Counted from the first letter of the stretch, positions 1 through 7,529 are shown. The stretch: 39,711 nt of DNA from DASZHJ01 sp035581425 (GCA_035581425.1 DATJVP010000133.1:1-39711); one strand, 5' to 3'. Numbers and translations: made by a program. Notes: generated by a model from the sequence alone, not told the origin.

Positions 1-24
1 CCGCATTAACCACCCGTCAACCAG

Positions 25-41
25 TTGGCCCGATCTTTGCT
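25..41 (+). promoter_or_regulatory. sigma-54 (-24/-12) promoter upstream of rpoN
   Basis: The 17 bases TTGGCCCGATCTTTGCT match the sigma-54 consensus YTGGCACGRNNNTTGCW at every specified position but one (C for A). The invariant GG (27-28) and GC (39-40) are exactly 10 bases apart, as sigma-54 requires. The expected transcript start is near position 52, about 20 bases before the rpoN ATG at 75. Autoregulation of rpoN by sigma-54 is known in some rhizobia; that it operates here is inference. Confidence 0.65.
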
Positions 42-74
42 TGCATGTGCGGGCACCCCCGATAAACTCGGCTC

Positions 75-1523
75 ATGGCACTCAGTCAGCGGCTCGATCT
101 GCGGCAAAGCCAGAGCCTGGTGATGACGCCGCAGTTGCAGCAGGCGATCAAGCTGCTGCAACTCTCGCAGCCCGAGCTCAATGAGTTCGTTGATGCGGAG
201 CTCGAGCGCAATCCGCTGCTGGAGCGCGACGAGGCGCCGGCGGATCCCGGGGCGGCGGAGCCCGAGCCTGCAGAAAGCACGGCGGAGACCGACGAGCGCG
301 AGCTCTGGTCGGAGTCCGCCGGGAGCGAGGGCGAGGGCAATCTCGATCTCGCGGGCGATCCCGCGGCCTGGCAGTCGCTCAAACCCAGGGCCTCGGCGGC
401 GGATGCGCTGCCAGGCCTCGATCAGACGCTGACGCGCGCGACCACGCTGCGCGACCATCTTCTCGATCAGATCCAGCTCGATGTCCGCGAGCCCGCGGAG
501 CGGATGATCGCGCTCCACCTCCTCGACCTCGTCGATGAAGCCGGCTATGTCCGCGGCGACCTCAACGAGATCGGCGAGCGCCTCGGCGCCGAGAAGAGAG
601 CGATCGAGGATGTGCTGCGCAAGCTGCAGCGGCTCGACCCGCCGGGCGTCTTCGCACGCAATCTCGCGGAGTGCCTCGCATTGCAGCTTCGCGAGCGCGA
701 CCGGCTCGATCCCGCGATGCAGGCGCTCCTGGAGAACCTGCAGCTCCTTGCGAGCCGTAATCTCGCGGAGCTCACGCGGATCTGCGGCGTCGACGTCGAG
801 GACATTCAGGCAATGGCGGCCGAGCTCAAGGCGCTCGATCCCCGGCCCGGTCTCGCATTCGATCCCGCAATCGCCGATCCCGTGATCCCCGACGTGATCG
901 TGCGCGGGGACGGCGAAGGCGGATTTCTCATCGAGCTCAACAGCGAGGCGCTGCCGCGCGTCCTCGTCAACAACGCCTATTACGCCCAAGTCAGCAAGGG
1001 CGCCAAGGGCAAGCCCGAGAAGGAATATCTCAGCGAGCGCTTCCAATCCGCGAATTGGCTCGTGAAGGCGCTGCACCAGCGCGCCACCACCATCCTCAAG
1101 GTCGCGCGCGAGATCGTGCGGCAGCAGGAGGGCTTCTTTCGCCACGGCATCCAGCACTTGCGCCCGCTGGTCCTGCGCGACATCGCCGGCGAGATCGGCA
1201 TGCACGAGAGCACGGTGAGCCGCGTGACCTCCAACAAGTTCATGGCGAGCCCGCGCGGCATTTTCGAGCTCAAGTACTTCTTCACCTCCGCGATCTCCGG
1301 CGCCGGCGGCGCCGAGTCGCTCTCGGCAGAGACCGTGCGCTTTCGCATCAAGAGCATGATCGAGACCGAGCCCATCGACCGCGTGCTCTCCGACGATCAG
1401 ATCGTGGCGCTCCTCATCAAGGACGGCGTCGACATCGCGCGGCGCACGGTCGCGAAATACCGCGAGGCGATGCGCATTCCCTCCTCCGTGCAGCGCCGGC
1501 GCGAGAAGTCGCTGCGGTTCTGA
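75..1523 (+). CDS. rpoN: RNA polymerase sigma-54 factor RpoN
   Basis: Alternative sigma factor that directs core RNA polymerase to -24/-12 promoters opened by AAA+ enhancer-binding activators (nitrogen, carbon and envelope functions). The 482-residue product has family length. Region I at residues 1-50 shows the Gln/Leu-rich motif LVMTPQLQQAIKLLQLSQ, followed by the usual acidic linker at about 50-110, a core-binding domain, a helix-turn-helix at about 375-400 (IGMHESTVSRVTSNKF) and the diagnostic RpoN box ARRTVAKYRE at 455-464. The start is the first ATG and carries the conserved N-terminus. A sigma-54-type promoter lies directly upstream, so the gene may control itself. ptsN follows after 206 bases but has its own promoter. 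Confidence 0.98.
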   Translation: MALSQRLDLRQSQSLVMTPQLQQAIKLLQLSQPELNEFVDAELERNPLLERDEAPADPGAAEPEPAESTAETDERELWSESAGSEGEGNLDLAGDPAAWQSLKPRASAADALPGLDQTLTRATTLRDHLLDQIQLDVREPAERMIALHLLDLVDEAGYVRGDLNEIGERLGAEKRAIEDVLRKLQRLDPPGVFARNLAECLALQLRERDRLDPAMQALLENLQLLASRNLAELTRICGVDVEDIQAMAAELKALDPRPGLAFDPAIADPVIPDVIVRGDGEGGFLIELNSEALPRVLVNNAYYAQVSKGAKGKPEKEYLSERFQSANWLVKALHQRATTILKVAREIVRQQEGFFRHGIQHLRPLVLRDIAGEIGMHESTVSRVTSNKFMASPRGIFELKYFFTSAISGAGGAESLSAETVRFRIKSMIETEPIDRVLSDDQIVALLIKDGVDIARRTVAKYREAMRIPSSVQRRREKSLRF

Positions 1524-1533
1524 GTTGGCAATC

Positions 1534-1562
1534 TTGACTCGTACCGACCTCGCTCCTATGGT
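1534..1562 (+). promoter_or_regulatory. sigma-70-like promoter of the ptsN leader
   Basis: TTGACT (1534-1539) and TATGGT (1557-1562) are separated by 17 bases, a good housekeeping-type -35/-10 pair just after the rpoN stop codon. A transcript starting near 1569 would have a leader of about 160 bases before the ptsN ATG at 1730. So ptsN probably does not depend only on read-through from rpoN. Confidence 0.55.
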
Positions 1563-1626
1563 CTCCCCCCGCGGACGACCGGCAGCACCGAATGCAATCG
1601 TGTCAACGAACCGGTTGAGGACGCTC

Positions 1627-1692
1627 ATGCGTGTCATCGCCAATCAGCAGCGGAGCAGCGCAGTGCCGCCGAGCGGCAGCGCGCGCTTCTGA
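1627..1692 (+). CDS. possible 21-codon leader peptide ahead of ptsN
   Basis: A 21-residue reading frame (MRVIANQQRSS then AVPPSGSARF) begins at an ATG preceded by GAGG about 7 bases upstream and ends at TGA 1690-1692. Its second half overlaps a stable hairpin: GTGCCGC-type stem 1664-1669/1673-1678 with loop CGA, extended by GCG/CGC at 1658-1660/1680-1682. It lies entirely within the predicted ptsN leader, between promoter and gene. I do not recognise the peptide as a known attenuator leader, and it has no run of one amino acid. It may be chance. Confidence 0.25.
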   Translation: MRVIANQQRSSAVPPSGSARF

Positions 1693-1729
1693 CGTAAACG
1701 GGCTTCCAACGGCAACCAGGTCATCCTTC

Positions 1730-2194
1730 ATGGACATCGGCGACTTGCTCGGGCCCGGCAGGGTGATTGCGGCAATGCGGGGCAGCACCAAGAAGCAAGT
1801 GCTGCAGGAGTTGGCGCGCCGCGCTGCGACCCAAGCGGGCCTGCACGAGCGCGCAATCTTCGACAAGCTCTGGGAGCGCGAACGCATCGGCAGCACCGGC
1901 ATGGGCATGGGGACCGCGATCCCGCACGCACGCATCGCCGGCATCGCCAAGCCCTTCGGCATGTTCGCGCGGCTCGAGAAGGCGATCGACTTCGAGGCGG
2001 TGGACGAGCGCCCCGTCGATCTCATCTTCCTGCTGCTGACGCCGGAGGATGCCGGGGCGGATCACTTGAAGGCGCTCGCGCGCATCTCGCGTCTCTTCCG
2101 CGACCGCGCCATGTGCGAGAAGCTTCGCGGCACCGACAACGTCGATGCCCTGACCGCGCTCCTCACCGACCGCACTGCGAGTCACGCGGCCTAG
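1730..2194 (+). CDS. ptsN: PTS IIA-like nitrogen regulatory protein PtsN (EIIA-Ntr)
   Basis: Last phosphoacceptor of the nitrogen-related phosphotransferase chain (PtsP-NPr-PtsN); in proteobacteria its phosphorylation state regulates potassium transport, sensor kinases and stringent-response enzymes. The 154-residue single EIIA domain has family length. The phosphorylated histidine is H66 in GTAIPHARIAG. The ATG at 1730 is chosen because the product then begins at the family position (MDIGDLLGPGRV); a longer frame back to 1631 adds unrelated low-complexity residues. Adjacent to rpoN as in most proteobacteria, but the hpf gene usually lying between them is absent. The chromate transporter follows 14 bases after the stop. 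Confidence 0.95.
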   Translation: MDIGDLLGPGRVIAAMRGSTKKQVLQELARRAATQAGLHERAIFDKLWERERIGSTGMGMGTAIPHARIAGIAKPFGMFARLEKAIDFEAVDERPVDLIFLLLTPEDAGADHLKALARISRLFRDRAMCEKLRGTDNVDALTALLTDRTASHAA

Positions 2195-2208
2195 AGCCGC
2201 CGGGCGAC

Positions 2209-3411
2209 GTGCCGGACGAGCCTCCTGCCGGCCGGGTCAACGAGGTCTTCCTCGTCTTTCTCCGCCTCGGACTCACCTCCTTCGGCGGCCCCGTCGCGCA
2301 TATCGGATATTTTCGCCAGGAGTTCGTGACGCGCCGCGCCTGGCTCGACGAGCGCGGATTCGCCGATCTGGTGGCGCTCTGCCAATTCCTCCCGGGACCC
2401 GCAAGCAGCCAGATCGGCATCGCCGTGGGATTGCTGCGCGCGGGGCTTGCAGGCTCGCTCGCGGCCTGGCTCGGATTTACCGCGCCTTCGGCGATCGCGC
2501 TCACGCTCTTCGCCTATGGCGTGGCGGCGCTCGGCGAGGCCGCGGGCGCGGCACCGCTCCACGGCCTCAAGATCGTCGCGGTCGCCGTCGTGGCGCAGGC
2601 GGTCTGGAATATGGCGCGAAGCCTCGCGCCCGACCGGCCACGCGCAACGCTCGCGGTGCTGGCGGCGGCGCTCGTCCTCGCGCTTCCCTCGACCGCAGGC
2701 CAGCTCGGCGCGATCCTTCTGGGCGCGCTCGCCGGCAGCCTTCTCCTCGGCGGCGCGAGCGAGGAGGCGCTCTCGCCGCTCCCTGTCCCCATCGGGCGCC
2801 GCACGGGCGCGGCGCTCCTCGTGGCGTTCTTCCTGCTGCTGATCGCGCTGCCATGGGCCGCGGCCGCGAGCGGCAATCACGCGCTCGCTCTCATCGACAG
2901 CTTCTACCGCTCGGGTGCGCTCGTCTTCGGCGGCGGGCACGTGGTGCTGCCGCTGCTGCAAGCCTCCGTCGTGCCGCCGGGTTGGATCGGAAACGACGCC
3001 TTCCTCGCGGGATACGGTGCGGCCCAGGCGGTGCCAGGGCCGCTCTTCACCTTCGCGGCCTATCTCGGTGCGGCGATGACGCCGGCGCCCACCGGCTGGG
3101 AGGGCGCGCTCCTCTGCCTCGGTGCGATCTTCCTGCCGTCCTTCCTGCTCGTGCTCGGCGGCTTGCCGTTCTGGGACGCGCTCCGCCGCCAGCGCACGGC
3201 GCAGGCAGCGCTCAAAGGCGTCAATGCCGCGGTGGTGGGCCTGCTGCTTGCGGCGCTCTACCGTCCAGTCTGGACCAGCGCGATCCTCGCGCCCGCGGAT
3301 TTCGTCCTGGCGCTCGGCGCCTTCCTGCTGCTCGCCTTCTGGAAGGCGCCGCCGTGGCTCGTCGTGATCCTGGGTGCGCTCGCGGGCTGGGGCCTCGCTC
3401 AGCTCGCCTGA
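2209..3411 (+). CDS. chrA: ChrA-type chromate transporter, long-chain (two-domain)
   Basis: Membrane protein of the chromate ion transporter (CHR) family, which exports chromate in characterised members. The 400-residue product has two homologous halves of about six membrane helices each. The first carries FGGPVAHIGYFR (residues 25-36) and FLPGPASSQ (60-68); the second repeats this as FGGGHVVLPLL and AVPGPLFTFAAYLG. The start is placed at GTG 2209, just after the ptsN stop; the open frame runs further upstream inside ptsN, but those residues are not family-like. The 14-base gap suggests co-transcription with ptsN. No chrB regulator is nearby, so resistance is not proven and the natural substrate could be another oxyanion. 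Confidence 0.9.
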   Translation: MPDEPPAGRVNEVFLVFLRLGLTSFGGPVAHIGYFRQEFVTRRAWLDERGFADLVALCQFLPGPASSQIGIAVGLLRAGLAGSLAAWLGFTAPSAIALTLFAYGVAALGEAAGAAPLHGLKIVAVAVVAQAVWNMARSLAPDRPRATLAVLAAALVLALPSTAGQLGAILLGALAGSLLLGGASEEALSPLPVPIGRRTGAALLVAFFLLLIALPWAAAASGNHALALIDSFYRSGALVFGGGHVVLPLLQASVVPPGWIGNDAFLAGYGAAQAVPGPLFTFAAYLGAAMTPAPTGWEGALLCLGAIFLPSFLLVLGGLPFWDALRRQRTAQAALKGVNAAVVGLLLAALYRPVWTSAILAPADFVLALGAFLLLAFWKAPPWLVVILGALAGWGLAQLA

Positions 3412-3426
3412 GCGGCCAAGGCAGCG

Positions 3427-4947
3427 CTACGGCCTCACACCCCTCTCCGGCCGGTGCGAAGATGCGCGCAGCTCCTCTATGCGCGCGGGGCTTATCGTCG
3501 AGGACGGGACTTGATCCTGGGCCGAGAGCCCGGCCGCCTGCTTCTCCTTGCCGCCGGAGGCGAAGTAGTGCTCGAGATGCTTCGCGATCTGCGTGCGCAT
3601 GAACTGCTTCGCCTGCACGGGATCCTGAATGTCCATGGTGCGAAGCTCGCTGCGCTGCGCCGGGTGCGGATCCAGATTTGCCGCACCGGCGAGCAGGTCG
3701 CGCTGCATCATGTCGAGCGACTCCGGCTGCACCGGCACGGTGAGATCGGGCGTGTCCTCGCGCCAGACATGCGCGCCGTCGTCGATCAGGTATTTCTTCG
3801 TCAGCTTCGCCGCCTGCTTGTCGCGCTTGGTGAGGAAGCCGCCGGGCAAGTCGAGGGCCTCGATAATCGAGCCGGGAATTGTCGAATGACTGTAAACGGT
3901 GGAGTCGGTCGAGGCCGCGAACCAAGGGGAGATCAATATCGACGGTACCCGAAGCCCGAGCCGGTCGAAGGCGAACGGCACCAGAAAGGACTCATCCGTT
4001 CGGCCTGCGATTCCGTCCGGCGATTCCGTCGCAGGCGGAGCGACATGGTCGTAATACCCTCCGTGCTCGTCGAACAGCACCAGCAGGAGAGTCTTTTTCC
4101 AAACCTCCGGATGCGCGCGCAGCGCGCAGTAGACGTCGGCGACGAGCTTCTCCGCCGGCCGCACGTCCGCCGGCGCGTGCATGCTATTCGCGGGATGCTG
4201 CGGCGAGTTTATGAAGGCGGGCGTGATGAAGGAATAGGTCGCCAGCCGGTCACCGGCGACATCGCCGAGGAAGTTGCTCTCGAAGAGGACGTGGTTCGTC
4301 GCATTCTTTTTTAGGTAGGGATAGAGCTCAACGATATCGTCCTGGTCGTGATAATAGCTGCGCCAGGAGCGCCCGGAGGCCGCATTGATGCGATCGTAGA
4401 GCGTCTTGCAATCGAACTTCGGCTTCCAATTGGCATTCCAGGTGTAGCCCTGCGAGGTGGCGGCATGCACGAAGGCGCGGTTCGGCATGGTCGGGCCCGG
4501 CACATCGGCAAACCAATGGTCGCAGAGGACGAATTCCCGGGCCAGGGTCGAGAGCACGGGAAGCTGGATCGGATCGAAGCAGTTCATCACCTGCTGCAAT
4601 TCGCTCGTCGTGGGCGCGCGCTTAAGGTCGTAAGCGAGTGCCGTATGAAACGACGCGACGAAGCCGTTGAGCAGAGGCTCCTTGGCGACGGCAGCCGAGG
4701 GCTTGGTCACGCCGTAGAGTTGCATGTTCGTCTCTTTGAGACTGTGCGACGGGCCCTGTCCGATCGCGACGTAATCGCCGCCCTCTCGCGACGGGAAGCT
4801 CGGACTATGCGCGTCCTTGGGATTTAGGCGATTACTGGCACCGCCCGCCGGCAGGCCCTCGCCTTTCCCAAGGTATCCGAAGAGATGATCGAAGGACCGG
4901 TTTTCGAGCATGAGCACGACGAAGTGGTCGAACAGCAATCTCGCCAT
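3427..4947 (-). CDS. alkaline phosphatase-superfamily phosphoesterase (phospholipase C / AcpA family)
   Basis: Member of the phosphoesterase family that includes bacterial non-hemolytic phospholipase C and Francisella acid phosphatase AcpA; it would cleave a phosphoester, substrate unknown. The 506-residue product has ENRSFDH at 15-21 near the N-terminus, PGPTMPNR at 150-157 and DEHGGYYDH at 293-301, the metal- and phosphate-binding motifs of the family. ATG 4947 is chosen because GGAGGT lies 4 bases upstream; the alternative ATG 12 bases earlier overlaps that site. The protein begins almost at the catalytic motif, so there is no signal peptide, unlike most phospholipase C relatives, which use Tat export. 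Convergent with chrA (15-base gap). Confidence 0.88.
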   Translation of the reverse strand: MARLLFDHFVVLMLENRSFDHLFGYLGKGEGLPAGGASNRLNPKDAHSPSFPSREGGDYVAIGQGPSHSLKETNMQLYGVTKPSAAVAKEPLLNGFVASFHTALAYDLKRAPTTSELQQVMNCFDPIQLPVLSTLAREFVLCDHWFADVPGPTMPNRAFVHAATSQGYTWNANWKPKFDCKTLYDRINAASGRSWRSYYHDQDDIVELYPYLKKNATNHVLFESNFLGDVAGDRLATYSFITPAFINSPQHPANSMHAPADVRPAEKLVADVYCALRAHPEVWKKTLLLVLFDEHGGYYDHVAPPATESPDGIAGRTDESFLVPFAFDRLGLRVPSILISPWFAASTDSTVYSHSTIPGSIIEALDLPGGFLTKRDKQAAKLTKKYLIDDGAHVWREDTPDLTVPVQPESLDMMQRDLLAGAANLDPHPAQRSELRTMDIQDPVQAKQFMRTQIAKHLEHYFASGGKEKQAAGLSAQDQVPSSTISPARIEELRASSHRPERGVRP

Positions 4948-5068
4948 GGGCACCTCCATTCGCCGACGGTTGTCGCCCGATATCCCGAGGGGCAGGCGCC
5001 GGTTCTTCCCCCGTGAATGGAAGGAAGGTTGCGCGCTCCATGCGCCGCACCATCTAGGCTCCGATATT

Positions 5069-5098
5069 ATTACAATTAAATGTAGAACCGCGTGACAA
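5069..5098 (-). promoter_or_regulatory. probable promoter of the phosphoesterase gene
   Basis: On the minus strand TTGTCA (5093-5098) and TGTAAT (5069-5074) are separated by 18 bases within a strikingly AT-rich patch. Each hexamer matches the sigma-70 consensus at five of six bases. The leader to the ATG at 4947 would be about 115 bases; I see no riboswitch-like structure in it. Confidence 0.5.
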
Positions 5099-5146
5099 GT
5101 GGTGTCGTCAGACCCATCGCGCGGCCGCGGGCAGGTGCCAAACGAA

Positions 5147-5174
5147 ACGGGCGGGTCCCGAAGGACCCGCCCGT
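5147..5174 (-). terminator. rho-independent terminator after the Hsp20-DUF1150 unit
   Basis: A perfect 12-bp inverted repeat (5147-5158 with 5163-5174) encloses a four-base loop that reads UUCG in the minus-strand transcript, an extra-stable tetraloop. It is followed there by TTTCGTTTGG, a short U-rich tail. It lies 26 bases beyond the stop codon of the DUF1150 gene. Confidence 0.85.
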
Positions 5175-5199
5175 CGAACATCGCTCGGCGCGACCCCGT

Positions 5200-5415
5200 T
5201 CAGTGCAGGCTGACGGGCTCGAGCTCGTGCTGACGGATCGTCGCGAAGGCGACCTCGCGGTCGGGCATCACCGCGACCTGCGTGCCGTCGGCGCTGTGAA
5301 TGGCGAAGGCAACCTCGTCGTTCACGATCACGCGCTTCACATAGGCGACGTCGTTCACGCCCAAAAGCGCGAACTCCTTCGGTGTGATTTGCTTCAGTCT
5401 CTCGATCGTGGTCAT
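5200..5415 (-). CDS. DUF1150 family small protein
   Basis: A 71-residue protein of the alphaproteobacterial DUF1150 family; function unknown. It is soluble, with the family-type sequence ITPKEFALLGVNDVAYVK at about residues 9-26 and DGTQVAVMPDREVAF after it. The gene lies 56 bases downstream of hsp20 on the same strand, an arrangement common in alphaproteobacteria, and both end at one strong terminator, so it is probably heat-inducible with hsp20. A GC-rich hairpin (5434-5439/5444-5449) lies between the two genes and may set their relative expression. The ATG at 5415 has an AAGGT-type ribosome site upstream. Confidence 0.88.
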   Translation of the reverse strand: MTTIERLKQITPKEFALLGVNDVAYVKRVIVNDEVAFAIHSADGTQVAVMPDREVAFATIRQHELEPVSLH

Positions 5416-5433
5416 CGCACTCTACCTTTCCAA

Positions 5434-5449
5434 CCCGGCCTCGGCCGGG
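5434..5449 (-). repeat. intercistronic hairpin between hsp20 and DUF1150 gene
   Basis: CCCGGC (5434-5439) pairs with GCCGGG (5444-5449) across a four-base loop, followed on the minus strand by TTGG. It sits in the 56-base gap inside the transcription unit. It could stabilise or partly terminate the hsp20 message; this is inference from position. Confidence 0.45.
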
Positions 5450-5471
5450 CAAATCCGAATCTAGAACGGCG

Positions 5472-5930
5472 CTAGCCCCGCGTTTTATCCGTGGCGAGAT
5501 CGAGGGTCCTGGGCTTCGTCCCGGCGCCTTCGATCTCGATCGTTCGCACCCGGGTCTCCGGCTGCGGGCGCACGAGGTCGATGTTGAGAAGGCCGCTGTC
5601 GAGCGAGGCGCTCTTCACCTCGATGCCTTCCGCGAGCAGGAATGCGCGCTGGAACTGGCGCGCGGCGATGCCGCGGTGAAGGAAGACGCGACCGCTCTCC
5701 TCGCGCTGCTTGCCGCGGACGACGAGCTGGTTGTCCTCGACCTGGATGCTCAGATCCTCCAGTGGGAATCCCGCGACCGCCAGCGTGAGGCGCAGCGTAT
5801 TTTCGCCGGTTTGCTCGACATTGTAAGGGGGATACCCATCGGGCTGCGTCTTGCTCACGCGATCGAGCATCCGCTCGAAATGGTCGAAGCCGAGCAGCAG
5901 CGGCGAATTGAACACGGTCAGTCTCGACAT
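5472..5930 (-). CDS. hsp20: small heat shock protein, Hsp20/IbpA family
   Basis: ATP-independent holdase chaperone that binds unfolding proteins under heat stress for later release to DnaK/ClpB. The 152-residue product has an N-terminal arm, an alpha-crystallin domain at about residues 35-130 (YNVEQTGENTLRLTLAVAGF through GLLNIDLVRPQPE, which contains the conserved GxL-type signature) and a short C-terminal tail. This is the class A/IbpA-like length. The start ATG at 5930 has GAGGAGG 3 bases upstream. A heat-shock-type promoter is visible at 5994-6022, giving a leader of about 55 bases. I looked for a ROSE-type RNA thermometer pairing with the ribosome site and did not see a convincing one. 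Confidence 0.95.
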   Translation of the reverse strand: MSRLTVFNSPLLLGFDHFERMLDRVSKTQPDGYPPYNVEQTGENTLRLTLAVAGFPLEDLSIQVEDNQLVVRGKQREESGRVFLHRGIAARQFQRAFLLAEGIEVKSASLDSGLLNIDLVRPQPETRVRTIEIEGAGTKPRTLDLATDKTRG

Positions 5931-5993
5931 ATGCCTCCTCCTCGATCGGCGAGCGAGCAGACGAGCGGGGCCCCGAAAGCACCCCGCAACGTT

Positions 5994-6022
5994 AAATAAG
6001 CATTGCCTAAACTGCGATCAAG
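5994..6022 (-). promoter_or_regulatory. RpoH (sigma-32)-type heat-shock promoter of hsp20
   Basis: On the minus strand CTTGAT (6017-6022) and CTTATTT (5994-6000) are 16 bases apart. This fits the alphaproteobacterial sigma-32 consensus CTTG(A) / CYTAT-T closely. The -35 element begins eight bases after the stop codon of the preceding mocR-type gene and lies inside a 10-bp inverted repeat (6015-6044). Confidence 0.65.
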
Positions 6023-6044
6023 GAGCGATCTAATTCCTTGATCG
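6015..6044. repeat. 10-bp inverted repeat spanning mocR stop codon and hsp20 -35 element
   Basis: CGATCAAGGA (6015-6024) and TCCTTGATCG (6035-6044) are perfect inverted repeats with a 10-base spacer. One arm lies in the last codons of the MocR-type gene and the other contains the hsp20 -35 hexamer. On the minus strand no T-run follows, so it is a poor intrinsic terminator; it could be an operator or a read-through-blocking hairpin. Confidence 0.55.
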
Positions 6045-7529
6045 GCCGTTCAGAATCGGACGCAAGCTCGCCCTTGTCGCCGCAACGAGACGGCGCACCG
6101 CACCCCCCATCTGCTCCTCCGGCGTGCCCGCGAAGCCCAGCACGAAGCCGCGCTCGCGTCTCGTACCGCTGTAATAGCTTGAGAGCGGCGCCGCGTGGAC
6201 GCGCGCTTCGAGCGCGCGTGCGCTCGCGGCGACGTCATCGATGCGCCCGCTCAAATGGGCAACGAGATGGAGGCCGGCCTCGGGCGAGCCGCCTGCCGCA
6301 AGGAAACCGCCGGCCTCCGCCGCAAGCGCTTCCAGCAGCGCCGCCCGTCGGCTTGCATAGAGCGTGCGCATGCGCCGTAGGTGGGCGGCAAGACGCCCCT
6401 CCTCGATGAAGCGCGCGAGCGCGATCTGCAGGAGGCCCGGGGCATGCCGGTCGGAGGCGGCTTTGAGCGCAGCAAAGCGCTCGACCGCCGCGGGAGGCAC
6501 CACGAGATAGCCGAGGCGCAAACCCGGCGCCAATACCTTGCTGAACGTGCCGAGGAAGAGCACACGGCTCCCGCGGTCAAGCATGTGGAGCGGCGCCAAC
6601 GGCCGCCCGGCATAGCGGTAATCCCCGTCGTAGTCGTCCTCGAGGATCCAGGCATCGGCGCTCTCGGCCCAATCGAGGAGCGCGAGGCGCCGGCGGAGGC
6701 TCATGACGGCACCCAGCGGGTATTGGTGCGAGGGTGCCACGAGCGCAAGCCGCGCGTGAGGGGCGAGTCGAAGACCCGCTCCGACGTCGATGCCCTCGTC
6801 GTCGACCGGCACGGGCACGAGCTCGAAGCCCGCGGAGCGAAGCGCCGCGCGCCCCGCGGGATATCCGGGCTCCTCGACCCAAGCGCGATCGCCTGGCTCC
6901 GCGAGGGCGCGCGCGGTCAGATCGATTCCCTGCTGCGATCCCGCCACGACCAGAATCTGGTCGGGGTCGCAGGCGATGCCGCGATTGGCCGCGAGGTATT
7001 GCGCGATCGCCTGACGGAGCGCGCGCTCCCCGCGAGGCTCGCAGTAGCCGAGCAATGCTTCCGGCCGCTCGCGCAATAGCCGCGCGGTGATCCGCGCCCA
7101 ATCCGACCAGGGAAACCTGTCGAGCGCCGGCACTCCCGCCGCGAGCGGCAAATGCTCGAGCGTGCGCGGCGGTAAGGCAAGCTCCCGGTTGCGGCCGAGG
7201 GGCGGCGGCTTGGCGCCGGCACGCCGCGGGCGAGCGGTGGGTCGCAGAGGATGCTCTGGGAGATGCTCGGCGACGAAAAGCCCCGAGCCCGGACGCGAGA
7301 CGAGATAGCCTTCGGCCGTAAGGCGCTCATAGGCCTGGACGGCGGTGATGCGGGCGACTCCGTGATCTCCCGCGAGTGCGCGCGAGGAAGGGACCCTGGT
7401 TCCTGCCTCGAGCCGCCCCTCCAGCACCGCCGCGCGGAAATAGCCCACGATCTGGTCCTGCAGCGAGGCAGGCGCGCCGCGGTCGAGGGCGAGGCTGTTC
7501 CAGAGCGGTGAAACCGATTTTTGAACCAT
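6030..7529 (-). CDS. MocR/PdxR-type transcriptional regulator (GntR HTH fused to aminotransferase-like domain)
   Basis: Chimeric regulator: an N-terminal GntR winged helix-turn-helix (residues about 15-85, including GTRVPSSRALAGDHGVAR) joined to a fold-type I aminotransferase domain (about 115-490) that binds pyridoxal phosphate as effector or coenzyme. The 499-residue length is typical. The expected PLP lysine is K331 in LGTFSKVLAPGLRLGY, with LEDDYDGDYRY at 296-306 upstream. Such proteins often control vitamin B6, GABA or taurine genes. It is divergent from a PaiB-like/PPOX-like pair, which are probably its targets. The 106-base intergenic region holds the inverted repeat AACTGGA/TCCAGTT. 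The real ligand cannot be told from sequence. Confidence 0.93.
   Translation of the reverse strand: MVQKSVSPLWNSLALDRGAPASLQDQIVGYFRAAVLEGRLEAGTRVPSSRALAGDHGVARITAVQAYERLTAEGYLVSRPGSGLFVAEHLPEHPLRPTARPRRAGAKPPPLGRNRELALPPRTLEHLPLAAGVPALDRFPWSDWARITARLLRERPEALLGYCEPRGERALRQAIAQYLAANRGIACDPDQILVVAGSQQGIDLTARALAEPGDRAWVEEPGYPAGRAALRSAGFELVPVPVDDEGIDVGAGLRLAPHARLALVAPSHQYPLGAVMSLRRRLALLDWAESADAWILEDDYDGDYRYAGRPLAPLHMLDRGSRVLFLGTFSKVLAPGLRLGYLVVPPAAVERFAALKAASDRHAPGLLQIALARFIEEGRLAAHLRRMRTLYASRRAALLEALAAEAGGFLAAGGSPEAGLHLVAHLSGRIDDVAASARALEARVHAAPLSSYYSGTRRERGFVLGFAGTPEEQMGGAVRRLVAATRASLRPILNGRSRN

Noticed and set aside
6..1643. 545-codon open frame on the minus strand opposite rpoN
   Set aside because: Low-complexity Arg/Ala/Leu product with no domain; it mirrors rpoN codons. 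A GC-rich third-position effect.
5931..5987. ROSE-type RNA thermometer in the hsp20 leader
   Set aside because: GC-rich hairpin is possible upstream, but I see no clear pairing with the GAGGAGG ribosome site or the conserved ROSE motif.
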